A stretch of 64,000 nt of DNA from Vibrio splendidus (GTDB taxonomy: Bacteria > Pseudomonadota > Gammaproteobacteria > Enterobacterales > Vibrionaceae), in NCBI RefSeq assembly GCF_003345295.1, contig NZ_CP031055.1:744001-808000 (forward strand). The letters are read 5' to 3'. The position numbers and the translations under genes are program-made. Shown piece by piece: positions 51,767-61,216 of the stretch. The first letter of the stretch is position 1. Each line of letters starts with the position of its first letter. The notes below the pieces were generated by a model that had not been told where the DNA came from, did not search any database, and worked only from the letters and a program-made list of their open reading frames with translations.

Positions 51767-53848
51767 ATGTTTGGAAGATTAACTCTAGACTCAATTCCCT
51801 ACCACGAACCCATTATTTTGTTCACGTTAACCATGATCGCTTTAGTGGGTGGTTTAGTGGTGTATGCGGTAACAAAAGCCGGTAAGTGGCAATACCTTTG
51901 GAATGAATGGTTTACTTCTGTAGACCACAAAAAATTGGGCTTCATGTACATTGCGGTCGCTATGGTGATGTTAGTTCGTGGCTTTGCCGATGCCGTCATG
52001 ATGCGTAGTCAGCAATTGCTTTCTGCAGCGGGTGAGACAGGCTATTTACCGCCACATCACTATGACCAGATCTTCACGGCTCACGGCGTGATCATGATTT
52101 TCTTCGTCGCGATGCCTTTGGTTATCGGCCTGATGAACATCATTGTACCGCTGCAAATTGGTGCTCGTGATGTTGCGTTCCCTTACCTCAATAACCTGAG
52201 CTTCTGGCTGTTTGTGGTGGGTATCATCCTAACCAACATGTCACTGGGCTTAGGTGAATTTGGTCGTACGGGTTGGTTGGCGTATCCGCCGCTTTCCGGT
52301 ATTGAGGCAAGTCCGGGAGTCGGGGTCGATTATTGGATATGGGCGCTGCAAATATCCGGTGTGGGTACCACGTTAACGGGTGTGAACTTCTTCGCGACTA
52401 TTTTGCGCATGCGTACTCCGTCTATGCCAATGATGAAGATGCCAGTATTCACGTGGGCATCTCTGTGTGCCAACATCCTGATCATCATCTCTTTCCCAAT
52501 CCTAACGGTCACCATCGCGTTACTGACTTTGGATAGATACATCGGCACGCACTTCTTCACCAATGACCTTGGTGGCAACGTGATGATGTATGTGAACCTG
52601 ATTTGGGCATGGGGACACCCTGAGGTGTACATCCTAATCTTGCCTATCTTCGGTGTGTTCTCTGAAGTGACTGCAACTTTCTCACGTAAAAAATTGTTTG
52701 GTTATACCTCACTGGTATGGGCAACGGTGGCTATCACTATTTTAGCGTTTGTGGTTTGGTTGCATCACTTCTTCACCATGGGGTCTGGCGCTAACGTGAA
52801 TGCCTTCTTCGGCATCGCGACCATGATTATCTCTATCCCAACCGGGGTTAAGATCTTCAACTGGCTATTCACCATGTACAAAGGTCGTATCCGCTTCACC
52901 ACGCCAATGATGTGGACAGTGGGCTTCCTAATCACCTTTACCGTTGGTGGTATGACGGGCGTATTGATGGCAGTACCGGGCGCAGATTTCATTCTGCATA
53001 ACTCAGTATTTCTGATTGCTCACTTCCACAACGTGATCATCGGTGGTGTTGTCTTCGGTTGTTTTGCTGCGATTGGTTACTGGTTCCCGAAAGCGACTGG
53101 TTTCACTCTGAACGAGCTTTGGGGCAAACGCGCATTCTACTGCTGGATCATCGGTTTCTTGATGGCGTTCTTGCCGCTTTACGCTCTGGGCTTTATGGGC
53201 ATGACGCGTCGTTTGAGCCAAGACATTAACCCTGAGTTCTTCCCTCTACTGGCGGTTGCGGCTGCTGGTACGGGCGTGATTGCGATGGGTGTGGTGTGTC
53301 AGTTCGTTCAGATTTACGTGAGTGTTCGTGACCGCGACCAAAACCGAGATCTAACCGGTGACCCATGGGGTGGACGTACATTCGAATGGGCAACGTCTTC
53401 ACCACCGCCGTTCTACAACTTTGCGAAATTGCCTAAGGGCGATGAGATCGATTCGTTCTGGTATCAAAAGCAAAGTGGTGAGTTTGACCCAACTCAGGAA
53501 GAAGAGTACGAACGTATTCATATGCCGAAGAACACACCGACAGGCATTTATGTGTCGGCATGGGCGTTGGCATTTGGCTTCGCAATGATCTGGTACATCT
53601 GGTGGTTAGCAGCAGCAAGCTTAGTGGGCATCGTGGTGACGTGTATTCAACACAGCTACAACGACGATGTGGATTACTACGTGGAAGTTGAAGAGATCAA
53701 AGCGATTGAAGCGGCTCGACGTGCACAGCTTGCAGAAGCGAAGAAACAGTCAGTGAAAGGCGACAACTCTGGTCGTGGTAACAGCGCTGACGGTGACAGT
53801 GATAACAACAAAAATAAAGATGATTTGGAGACGACGTATGCAAGCTAA
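51767..53848 (+). CDS. cyoB: Cytochrome bo3 ubiquinol oxidase subunit I
   Basis: 693 residues, the heme-copper catalytic subunit reducing oxygen to water while pumping protons. Heme and CuB His ligands are visible: IFTAHGVIMIFF, WAWGHPEVYILILPIFGVFSEVTATF, WLHHFFTMGSG and IAHFHNVIIGG. AAGGA precedes the ATG, 5 bp after cyoA. The final residues are a charged Glu/Asn/Ser tail, longer than usual, that overlaps the start of cyoC by 11 bp. Confidence 0.97.
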   Translation: MFGRLTLDSIPYHEPIILFTLTMIALVGGLVVYAVTKAGKWQYLWNEWFTSVDHKKLGFMYIAVAMVMLVRGFADAVMMRSQQLLSAAGETGYLPPHHYDQIFTAHGVIMIFFVAMPLVIGLMNIIVPLQIGARDVAFPYLNNLSFWLFVVGIILTNMSLGLGEFGRTGWLAYPPLSGIEASPGVGVDYWIWALQISGVGTTLTGVNFFATILRMRTPSMPMMKMPVFTWASLCANILIIISFPILTVTIALLTLDRYIGTHFFTNDLGGNVMMYVNLIWAWGHPEVYILILPIFGVFSEVTATFSRKKLFGYTSLVWATVAITILAFVVWLHHFFTMGSGANVNAFFGIATMIISIPTGVKIFNWLFTMYKGRIRFTTPMMWTVGFLITFTVGGMTGVLMAVPGADFILHNSVFLIAHFHNVIIGGVVFGCFAAIGYWFPKATGFTLNELWGKRAFYCWIIGFLMAFLPLYALGFMGMTRRLSQDINPEFFPLLAVAAAGTGVIAMGVVCQFVQIYVSVRDRDQNRDLTGDPWGGRTFEWATSSPPPFYNFAKLPKGDEIDSFWYQKQSGEFDPTQEEEYERIHMPKNTPTGIYVSAWALAFGFAMIWYIWWLAAASLVGIVVTCIQHSYNDDVDYYVEVEEIKAIEAARRAQLAEAKKQSVKGDNSGRGNSADGDSDNNKNKDDLETTYAS

Positions 53849-54455
53849 GACTCCGTCACACACTTATGATCTTGCACACTCGCATGATCATCACCACGAA
53901 GCGGCGGGCAACAAGTTGTTTGGCTTCTGGGTTTACTTGATGAGTGACTGTGTCCTGTTTGCCACGCTTTTCGCGACTTATGCCGTGCTTGAGAGTGGAT
54001 CTATCGCAGGGCCGACAGGCAAAGACATCTTTGAACTGCCGTTCGTGTTTGTCGAAACCATGATGCTGCTGTTCAGTAGTATCACCTTTGGCTTTGGCAT
54101 GATTGCAATGAAGCGCAAAGACGTTACCGGACTGAAGCGATGGATAAAAGTCACTTTCGTATTGGGCTTAACCTTTATCTGTATGGAAGTGTATGAGTTC
54201 CATCACTTGATTGCAGAAGGTTATGGTCCTCAAGAGAGTGCGTTTCTTTCTGCGTTCTTTACCTTGGTTGGCACACACGGTTTGCACGTAACGTTTGGTC
54301 TGATTTGGATGGCGGTGGCGTATCACCAACTTTCAACCAAAGGCTTGAACGACAACATGTCGATGCGTTTCCAGTGCTTAAGCCTGTTCTGGCATTTCCT
54401 TGATATCGTTTGGATTTGCGTATTTACCATCGTGTACTTAATGGGGGTGATGTAA
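53838..54455 (+). CDS. cyoC: Cytochrome bo3 ubiquinol oxidase subunit III
   Basis: 205 residues from ATG 53838, starting MQAKTPSHTYDLAHSHDHHHEA, a His-rich N-terminus. Five hydrophobic segments as in COX3-type subunits; AFFTLVGTHGLHVTFGLIWM is typical. It overlaps the end of cyoB and shares its last base with the cyoD start. Structural subunit of the quinol oxidase. Confidence 0.93.
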   Translation: MQAKTPSHTYDLAHSHDHHHEAAGNKLFGFWVYLMSDCVLFATLFATYAVLESGSIAGPTGKDIFELPFVFVETMMLLFSSITFGFGMIAMKRKDVTGLKRWIKVTFVLGLTFICMEVYEFHHLIAEGYGPQESAFLSAFFTLVGTHGLHVTFGLIWMAVAYHQLSTKGLNDNMSMRFQCLSLFWHFLDIVWICVFTIVYLMGVM

Positions 54456-54766
54456 TGGAACAGCATCTAGACAGCGGTGCAACGGATTATGTGAAAGGCT
54501 TTATTGCGTCACTAATTTTGACCATTATTCCGTTCTACATCGTGTGGGAGCATGCGCTTCCAAGCACTGAAACTTACGTGATCTTGTTCGGTTGTGCGCT
54601 GGTGCAAATCTTTGTGCACTTTAAGTACTTCTTACATATGGAAGCGAAATCTTCCGATGGGCGTTGGAACTTGGTGTCATTGATGTTTACTGCCATTGTT
54701 GTATTGATTCTTATCGCTGGCTCGGTATGGATCATCTACAACATGAACGTCAACATGAAGTTGTAG
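54455..54766 (+). CDS. cyoD: Cytochrome bo3 ubiquinol oxidase subunit IV
   Basis: 103 residues from ATG 54455, overlapping the cyoC stop by one base (TAATG). Three membrane segments: VKGFIASLILTIIPFYIVW, TYVILFGCALVQIFVHFKYFLHM and LVSLMFTAIVVLILIAGSVWIIYNMN. Assembly and stability subunit of the oxidase. Confidence 0.93.
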   Translation: MEQHLDSGATDYVKGFIASLILTIIPFYIVWEHALPSTETYVILFGCALVQIFVHFKYFLHMEAKSSDGRWNLVSLMFTAIVVLILIAGSVWIIYNMNVNMKL

Positions 54767-54774
54767 GCCAAGGT

Positions 54775-55644
54775 ATGCTGAAAAAATATTTGTCTATTAC
54801 CAAACCGGGCATCATTTTCGGCAACCTGATTTCTGTTGCGGCGGGGTTCTTCCTCGCCGCAAAAACAGAACCAGCCAGTGCGATGTTGTTACTGACGACA
54901 TTAGCGGGTGTAGGGCTTGTGATTGCATCAGGTTGTGTGGTGAACAACATTTTTGACCGAGATATCGATCAAAAAATGAAACGCACCCAAAACCGAGAAT
55001 TGGTTCAAGGCAATATTAATACTGATGTCGCTTTTATCTATGCATTGGTTTTATTGCTAGTGGGTACGGCATTGTTGTTCAAGTATGTGAACCCGATGTC
55101 GGCGGTTGTGGTGTTGCTTGGCTATGTGTTTTACGTCTTTTTCTACACCATGTGGTACAAGCGTAATTCGGTTTACGGCACCTTAGTGGGAAGCATCTCT
55201 GGCGCGGTTCCTCCATTGGTTGGCTACCTTGGCGTTACTAACTACCTGAGCTTAGAAGCCGTTCTATTGTTCATCATGTTCTGTTTATGGCAGATGCCAC
55301 ACTCGTATGCGATTGCGATGTTCCGTATTCAAGACTACCGCGATGCAGGCATTCCTGTATTACCGGTGAAAGAGGGTGTCGACAAAGCACATCAGCACAT
55401 GAAAGCGTATGTGGTGGCGTTTGGTGCAGTTGCTCTGGGGTTATTTTTACTCGGAGAGGCGGGTTATGAATACCTAGCGGTGTCGGCGGCCGTTTGCTTT
55501 ATGTGGACCAAAGTGACATTCCGCAAAGTCGATTGCCTCAACTACATCCAGTGGTCAAAGACAGTGTTTAAGGTGTCCCTGTTGGTGGTCATGAGCATCA
55601 GTGGTGTACTCGGTTTAGAGCTGATTCCTTTGCACTTTCTGTAA
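54775..55644 (+). CDS. cyoE: Protoheme IX farnesyltransferase (heme O synthase)
   Basis: 289 residues from ATG 54775 (AAGG upstream). UbiA-type prenyltransferase with eight or nine membrane segments: ITKPGIIFGNLISVAAGFFLA, the Asp-rich motif NNIFDRDIDQKMKRTQNRELV, and second loop YTMWYKRNSVYGTLVGSISGAVPPLVGYLGV. It makes heme O for the oxidase. Ends at a hairpin near 55662-55689. Confidence 0.95.
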   Translation: MLKKYLSITKPGIIFGNLISVAAGFFLAAKTEPASAMLLLTTLAGVGLVIASGCVVNNIFDRDIDQKMKRTQNRELVQGNINTDVAFIYALVLLLVGTALLFKYVNPMSAVVVLLGYVFYVFFYTMWYKRNSVYGTLVGSISGAVPPLVGYLGVTNYLSLEAVLLFIMFCLWQMPHSYAIAMFRIQDYRDAGIPVLPVKEGVDKAHQHMKAYVVAFGAVALGLFLLGEAGYEYLAVSAAVCFMWTKVTFRKVDCLNYIQWSKTVFKVSLLVVMSISGVLGLELIPLHFL

Positions 55645-55654
55645 GCCCATATAA

Positions 55655-55696
55655 ATAATAAAGGTAACGTGGGATACCCCGCGTTACCTATTATTA
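55655..55696 (+). terminator. Hairpin after cyoE
   Basis: AGGTAACG (55662-55669) pairs with CGTTACCT (55682-55689), with GTGGG/CCCCG extension inside and AATAAT/ATTATT outside. Probable operon terminator. Confidence 0.7.
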
Positions 55697-55780
55697 ATCG
55701 ACAGCTACTATCATTATTTATAATCTAAAAATTTAGCTATTGAAGTTAGCCCGGTTAATTTACATCTGTCATCACAATGT

Positions 55781-56428
55781 TTAACAACTTCTGTTGAGGA
55801 TATTGTAATCAGATGAGCTTCTTAAATTACAATTTAACTTACGGCTACCGTTTGCTACGTTGAGTATCACTTTGTTATAGATACCGTTAACATTATTAAT
55901 GTCTGCATATCCGAAACTATCAAAGGTTGAATCATAGGAGTGATCACGATTATCACCTAACACCATTATTTTACCTTCAGGAACGTGCCAAGTAAGATTA
56001 CTTTTAAATAAATTTGATTTTTCTTTTGAATACCTTACATTATAATCGTGAAGACCAATTTTCTCGTTTATATATATGTACCCATCTTCTTCATTTGTTA
56101 TTTCATGAGACACCTTTATACCATTAATATAAAGTTTACCCATGTCTAACATAATAATATCACCCGGTATACCAATCACTCTTTTTCTGAATGAAATGTT
56201 TTCAGAACGGTGTTTTGGAGGGTGCAGGAACCGAATGACATCACCGTGTTCAGGATTGTATCTACCCAAACGAACACCATTAACCGTGGTCCAGTACTTC
56301 CCTTCAAAAGTAGGCGCCATACTTGCTCCAGTGTTGGCGTTGATTGAGCTAGAGAAGTAGTAAAATAGTATAAAAATCCAGAATGTTAGAGAAGTGGATG
56401 CCGAGATTACCCATTTAACGATCTTCAT
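55781..56428 (-). CDS. Signal peptidase I-like (S26) membrane protein
   Basis: 215 residues. An N-terminal membrane segment (VISASTSLTFWIFILFYYF) is followed by S26 motifs: Ser nucleophile S36 in TGASMAPTF, general-base Lys K82 in SFRKRVIGIPGDIIML, and box E GDNRDHSYDSTFDSFG. All key residues are present, so it may be active, but at 215 residues with one membrane segment it is shorter than LepB and looks like an accessory enzyme. The DNA is visibly AT-rich compared with cyo. It overlaps the small membrane protein gene by 14 bp, indicating one transcript. Confidence 0.85.
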   Translation of the reverse strand: MKIVKWVISASTSLTFWIFILFYYFSSSINANTGASMAPTFEGKYWTTVNGVRLGRYNPEHGDVIRFLHPPKHRSENISFRKRVIGIPGDIIMLDMGKLYINGIKVSHEITNEEDGYIYINEKIGLHDYNVRYSKEKSNLFKSNLTWHVPEGKIMVLGDNRDHSYDSTFDSFGYADINNVNGIYNKVILNVANGSRKLNCNLRSSSDYNILNRSC

Positions 56429-56657
56429 GTTGGACCCTACGGCTGCAATACTTCTCGGCCAATAATGTTACGCTGTAGTTTGCAAAAATAAATGAGCCAT
56501 AAGTCAGCGCTAATACAGCAATGATTTCAAGAACATCGTTGAATCCACCATTAAACAAGTTCTTACATAAGAAGTAGTAAAGGAAGACACTAAGACTAAT
56601 GAAAGTAATTGTTGTCACCAATAGTGACCATTCTAATTTTGATAAGTTTTTGTTCAT
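56415..56657 (-). CDS. Small two-helix membrane protein
   Basis: 80 residues with two hydrophobic segments (LLVTTITFISLSVFLYYFLC and VLEIIAVLALTYGSFIFANYSV) and a basic C-terminal tail (EKYCSRRVQHEDR). The C-terminus overlaps the start of the S26-like gene, so the pair is translationally coupled. I do not recognise the family. It could be a substrate, partner or anchor of the peptidase (inference). Confidence 0.7.
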   Translation of the reverse strand: MNKNLSKLEWSLLVTTITFISLSVFLYYFLCKNLFNGGFNDVLEIIAVLALTYGSFIFANYSVTLLAEKYCSRRVQHEDR

Positions 56658-57032
56658 TACAATTAAACCATAAATAGAAATATGATGGGTAAAACAAGTA
56701 ATCGGCTCATTAATTTAAATGGTCGATACCAATAAAATGGAAGACGATGTGTAATGCTAGTCGATTTATAGTTGAGACGATAAAGTTCATCAACAAAAAT
56801 CTGTAATATTTTTTTAACCACAGATAAGCCTAATTTATTATTTTAGTGTGTAGATTGTGGCAGTAAAATCTGACGTTTTTTGTCTAAAACTGGAAATTAG
56901 TTAAAATATTTTTTAAATTTAATTTTATTTGATATATTTATAATTTCTAATAAATATATCATGGCATGAATGTGTATTAGATTTTTACTTGGAGGAGCCA
57001 AGGTTGAAATTAATATATGATGACTATGCTAT
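56658..57032. other. AT-rich gap with a perfect 12-bp inverted repeat
   Basis: 375 bp without a gene. TGATATATTTAT (56930-56941) and ATAAATATATCA (56950-56961) are exact reverse complements around an 8-bp spacer. Only very short open frames occur. It separates the small membrane protein from the WYL gene and could hold promoters and an operator for them. Confidence 0.6.
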
Positions 57033-58106
57033 CTAATGTGAATAGACATTCATCGCTTGTTTAAGGTCTCGTATTACATCTTGACGTAGTTTTAATGGCT
57101 CTAAAATTTCCACACAATCTGCGTTGTGAATGAGCCAATGTTTAAAATCTAAGCTATCTCTAGCCCTTGCTCTGACAATGTAGTGGCTTTTCGATGTTTC
57201 TTCTATTTCCTGGCATTCACTCAGTTTAAATTCATTTACAAACTTGCTGTTACCTTCAGAATCTCTCATCATTTTAAGTAATACTTCGAACGTTTCACCG
57301 CCGTTAACCCATTTACCCTTTGTCGTCGATAGATAAGCGTGGAGGCAAAATTCAGACTTGTTACCCATTGAAAAACTTTGATTTGAGCGTATTTCAATGT
57401 TGTTTATCTTGTGCATCGTATAGGTACGCATTTCTCCAGACATGGAGCTACCGTTAGAGCTTCTTTTGTAACGCTCTCGAGCGACAAGATAAAAGACTTT
57501 TTGATAGACAAACGAAGCGTATGGATCAACCTCACAGCGATGATTGTTGTAATCAAATGAGAGTACTTGTCTATTTTCAAGTGCACTTTCTATGTCATAA
57601 AGCACGGATTGTTCAACCTGTGGCGCTACAAAGTCGTAGCAACTTACTTGAATTTTGAATGGTGCGCTATTTAGCGTTGTTTTTGCTCTTGAAATAAGCC
57701 TTAGGGCGTCGTTGAGTTTCGCTCCTGCTGACGGCAAAAGCCGTTCTCGCAATTGATTGCCAATACTACCTAACATTGAGATTGAATCACTTAATCCAGG
57801 GTTTACATCAAAATCAACGCCTTCTTTTACTTTATAACGAGCTTTCGATGCAGTCCCGTCACGTACTAATAACTCCGAATGCCCGGCCGGACCAGAACCT
57901 TGGACTCCATGGTATTTATATACGGAGTCTAATATGCGCTCTGCCCACTTTTGTTGAGCCTCTTGTGAGGTGTCTCCACGGTAATAAAAAGGCTCTTTTC
58001 GAACATCATCAAGATACTCTTTAGGTGTGAGCCCCTGCTCCTTTGTTGAAAGTAAAGTGAGGCAGTGTAAATAGCAATAGAAGTCACCAAATGCTTTTGT
58101 AGACAT
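57033..58106 (-). CDS. WYL-domain protein (putative transcriptional regulator)
   Basis: 357 residues from ATG 58106 (GAGAA upstream; 15 codons of longer frame are unsupported). The N-terminal half looks helical and DNA-binding-like, though I see no textbook HTH. The middle shows the WYL module: ALENRQVLSFDYNNHRCEVDPYASFVYQKVFYLVARERYKRS, then a C-terminal extension (HYIVRARARDSLDFKHWLIHNADCVEILEPLKLRQDVI) typical of WYL proteins. These sense nucleic acids or nucleotides and often regulate defence or mobile islands. It lies in an AT-rich patch next to the S26 pair. Confidence 0.85.
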   Translation of the reverse strand: MSTKAFGDFYCYLHCLTLLSTKEQGLTPKEYLDDVRKEPFYYRGDTSQEAQQKWAERILDSVYKYHGVQGSGPAGHSELLVRDGTASKARYKVKEGVDFDVNPGLSDSISMLGSIGNQLRERLLPSAGAKLNDALRLISRAKTTLNSAPFKIQVSCYDFVAPQVEQSVLYDIESALENRQVLSFDYNNHRCEVDPYASFVYQKVFYLVARERYKRSSNGSSMSGEMRTYTMHKINNIEIRSNQSFSMGNKSEFCLHAYLSTTKGKWVNGGETFEVLLKMMRDSEGNSKFVNEFKLSECQEIEETSKSHYIVRARARDSLDFKHWLIHNADCVEILEPLKLRQDVIRDLKQAMNVYSH

Positions 58107-58469
58107 GCTTTCTCTTATCTTTGATTCATGATGTGCCGTATTTAACCACAAATTTATTTTGGAGATTCGCAGGAAGTCACATTTTTTTTGTGGATATTAT
58201 TGTAATTGATTTCTTTTTCACCAATTACAGAGGGTATTTTGTAACTATTTGTTTTTAGGTTGAATTTTGAACAAAATTGCAAGGTGGAGCTTACATTAAG
58301 TGATGTTAATTCCAATAATGGTGGCTTTATATAATTGAGAGGGGAGTGGTTTGTGATTTTGAAGTGTTTTTAATCAGTTAGCACACTATTTTCTTGCTAT
58401 CGGCTCGTTATCGTTTGTGCTCAATATTGAGGGGAATGCCATTGAGCAAGTAAGGTTAGAATGAGTCGA
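58107..58469. other. Intergenic region upstream of the WYL gene
   Basis: 363 bp, AT-rich. It contains TGTAATTG (58201-58208) and CAATTACA (58222-58229), an 8-bp inverted repeat with a 13-bp spacer about 95-125 bp before the WYL start, a candidate autoregulatory site. No gene is visible. Confidence 0.5.
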
Positions 58470-58958
58470 TCACTCAGCAAAAATATCATTGAACCAAGCT
58501 TCTAATTGCTCGCGTTTATCTTGGGGGCCATTGATTACCACTAATCCATTCAGTGTAGCTTGATCCCAAGAGATCGTTCCGTTGGTCAATGCATCGAACA
58601 CGTCGAGCTCTGTAATAAGCAATAAATCGTTCTCTGTCGGCAAAGTGTCTCTTCCTGAAACGTTCACGCCTTTTTCAATGCTGATTTGGCTGTAGTGACC
58701 TTTAATCGCTTCAAATAGGTTGAACTTAATCTTGTGTGGATGTGCTTTGCCAAGTGCTGATTGGATTGCAAAAAGGCGGAAATGGTCAGGTTTATTTAAA
58801 TTGCCAAATTCGTCACCTTGTCTTGCATTGATTATGTTGCCAAAGACTTCGAGAGAGCCCGGTTCAGTGATCAAGCTAAGTCCAGTATCCTGATGTAGGC
58901 CGCAGGCAAAAACCAGAGATGAACTGAGTGAAAGTAGCAGAGCGAAACGTTTTAGCAT
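58470..58958 (-). CDS. Exported hypothetical protein
   Basis: 162 residues with a signal peptide ending near SSLVFACG (Cys could be a lipid anchor or disulfide). The rest (GLHQDTGLSLITEPGSLEVFGNIINARQ to EAWFNDIFAE) is a mix of strand and helix with no domain I recognise. It lies downstream of the alkylsulfatase on the same strand, separated by about 160 bp and a terminator. Confidence 0.78.
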   Translation of the reverse strand: MLKRFALLLSLSSSLVFACGLHQDTGLSLITEPGSLEVFGNIINARQGDEFGNLNKPDHFRLFAIQSALGKAHPHKIKFNLFEAIKGHYSQISIEKGVNVSGRDTLPTENDLLLITELDVFDALTNGTISWDQATLNGLVVINGPQDKREQLEAWFNDIFAE

Positions 58959-59047
58959 CTAGAAACCTTAAATTGAACGAGTAAATTTCCCATCACGTCA
59001 TCATTAAAGTTGATGTGAACGGATGAGATTGAAAAAAACACAATAAA

Positions 59048-59071
59048 CAAAAGGGACCACGAGGGTCCCTA
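59048..59071 (-). terminator. Terminator after the alkylsulfatase
   Basis: AGGGACC (59052-59058) and GGTCCCT (59064-59070), followed on the minus strand by TTTTGTTTATT. It lies about 50 bp past the SdsA-like stop. Confidence 0.82.
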
Positions 59072-59119
59072 TATTTATCCGCTTGCTATCCTAGCGAGCC
59101 CTTAACTAACGTGTGTCAG

Positions 59120-61096
59120 TTAGCGAACGATGAGCATGATCTCTTCTGGAGTCATTGCCTTATCGAAGTAGCTCATGAATTGACCGAATCCTTTGATGTC
59201 GCCATTCGAGAACTTGAATGCACCAGACTGTAGGTTGGTACCTATCACTTGTTGAGCATTAGGGCCAGCCATCAGGACTTGGTTCAGCACTTGACGAGAA
59301 GTGTTGATTTGAACATCTGCGCCTTCTACGGCTGTTTCATGAAGCTGTGCAATACCGTTACGAACTTCGATAGTGAATGACTCATTCGTATCAGAGAAGT
59401 TGTACGTTAGCGCCATGTTTACATCTAACGTGCTTTCTGCAATTAGAGTCGACGTCATCATGTCGAAGATCTGCTTACTTGGTAGGGCTGTTAGAACGTC
59501 AACAGAAGCGAAGCTGATCATGTTAGAGAAATCACGACTACCTTCTAGTTCAGCTGCAGCATTCAATGCCCAGTTGCGCCAGTTGATGTTCACTTGATCG
59601 GCAGACCATGCTTTGTAAGCTTGTGCTTTCAGTAAGCGTGCTTCCATGTCGTCTTTGTTTACCGTGATTGGGTAAGAAAGAATCTCTGCTGCAAAGGTGT
59701 AGTTCTCAGCCTTAATTGCGGCTTGTGCAGTAGTAAGGATGTTGTCACGACCGCCCATGATCTCTACGAATGCTTTAGCGCGTTGCTCGTAAGCCATTGG
59801 CTCTAGCTGCCATGGATCCGCTTCGAAGAAACCGTTGTAACCTACGTAAATCTGACGCACGGCATGTGCCACAGTGCCGTAGTGCTCACCTAACCAAGGG
59901 TGCTCTGCAAGGTGCTTAGGAAGTTTAACCACTTCAACTAGCTCGTCTGGCGTCATACCTTTGTTCATGTAACGGATAGTTTGGTCATGCGTGTATTGAA
60001 TCGCATCACGGTAGGCCGTTAATACGTCAGATACCGCTTCTTTACCTTCAACAGGACGACCGTGAGAGTTAATCATGATCTCAGTGTCGAACTGACGCAT
60101 TATGTCGATGCCCTTGAACCACATTGATGGGTCACGGAATTTAGTACCACGGATGGTGTGAAGGTTCGGGAAGTTTTCGCCTTGAAGTACTTCAGCCGCG
60201 TGCAGGATTTTTTGCTCTGGGAAGTAAATCACTAGCTCATCTTTGGTTTCAGATGGCACGTTTACGATCTGCATGTGAACACCAGAGATTGTGATGTCTA
60301 ATGTGCCATTTTTTTCAACGAGCATATTAGGCTCAATGAACGAGATATCACCTTGCATGAAGCGAGGGCCAAGGCCATCGTTTACTGTCCCGTGCTCGCC
60401 TTCTTCAACGTGTTTTGCACCTGTGTAAGAAGTGCGGTGACCAAACAGTGTACCTAGGTTTGAAGACCAGTTAGCTACAGCTTGAGTCAGATCTTCTTGA
60501 GCGATGATTTTCACTTCACCAGAAGCCACTTGCTCATCTGTTGCCCATGCACGAACACCAGAAATGTGGTCAATGTGGTTGTGCGAGTAGATGATCGCTT
60601 TTACTGGTTTGTCTGTGATTGCGCGGAATTGGTTTTTTACCGATTCGGCCATTTGTACTGATTCGCCTGGATCAACAATGATGATGCCATCGTCACCTTC
60701 GATCATGACTGGAGTGTCTAAACCAAAACCGTAACCAAGGTAAACATTGTCATCAACTTTGATGATCGCTTGGTCCATCTTACGACCGTGCTTGGTTAGG
60801 ATTGGGTGTACGTGATCAGACTCTTCTGTGAAAGCCAGTGAATCGCCCGTTTTTGAAAGCACTTGGATACGTTCGCCTTTGCCCCAGAACATGTTTGATT
60901 CGTGTTCGAATAGAACCTCGCTTTTGTAGCGCGCATCAAGATCGATGTTTTGGTATTGAGCTGCATTTGCGGTTTGAAGCTCTTGGCCTACTTTCGATGT
61001 CGCTTCTACAGTTGGAGTTGCAGATGCAAAACCAGAAGCAAATAGAGCGCTCGCGATAGCAACAGGAAGCGCCATTTTTTTGAATGTATTAGTCAT
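59120..61096 (-). CDS. SdsA1-type alkylsulfatase (metallo-beta-lactamase fold)
   Basis: 658 residues. Signal peptide MTNTFKKMALPVAIASALFASGFASA, so it is periplasmic or secreted. Metallo-beta-lactamase motif H172-x-H174-x-D176-H177 (IYSHNHIDHISGVRAW); further blocks EVLQGENFPNLHTIRGTKFRDP and MINSHGRPVEG. A central helical dimerisation domain and a C-terminal SCP2-like segment (IRGFSNMI to GFGQFMSYFDK) complete the SdsA architecture. Such enzymes hydrolyse primary alkyl sulfates such as SDS. A perfect FNR box lies about 150 bp upstream. Ends at a clear terminator. Confidence 0.9.
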   Translation of the reverse strand: MTNTFKKMALPVAIASALFASGFASATPTVEATSKVGQELQTANAAQYQNIDLDARYKSEVLFEHESNMFWGKGERIQVLSKTGDSLAFTEESDHVHPILTKHGRKMDQAIIKVDDNVYLGYGFGLDTPVMIEGDDGIIIVDPGESVQMAESVKNQFRAITDKPVKAIIYSHNHIDHISGVRAWATDEQVASGEVKIIAQEDLTQAVANWSSNLGTLFGHRTSYTGAKHVEEGEHGTVNDGLGPRFMQGDISFIEPNMLVEKNGTLDITISGVHMQIVNVPSETKDELVIYFPEQKILHAAEVLQGENFPNLHTIRGTKFRDPSMWFKGIDIMRQFDTEIMINSHGRPVEGKEAVSDVLTAYRDAIQYTHDQTIRYMNKGMTPDELVEVVKLPKHLAEHPWLGEHYGTVAHAVRQIYVGYNGFFEADPWQLEPMAYEQRAKAFVEIMGGRDNILTTAQAAIKAENYTFAAEILSYPITVNKDDMEARLLKAQAYKAWSADQVNINWRNWALNAAAELEGSRDFSNMISFASVDVLTALPSKQIFDMMTSTLIAESTLDVNMALTYNFSDTNESFTIEVRNGIAQLHETAVEGADVQINTSRQVLNQVLMAGPNAQQVIGTNLQSGAFKFSNGDIKGFGQFMSYFDKAMTPEEIMLIVR

Positions 61097-61216
61097 GGTC
61101 GTGACCTTATGTTTGGATACAGGAATTGGATTTCTTGAGCCAAATGATAGAGGTGGGAAAGGTCGCTATCTACGCGCTAATAGGATATCGATATATCGTT
61201 TTTTCGATGATTTATT

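Noticed and set aside
58470..58958. Lipoprotein call for the exported protein
   Set aside because: A Cys follows the hydrophobic stretch (VFACG), but the lipobox is not convincing, so only export is claimed.
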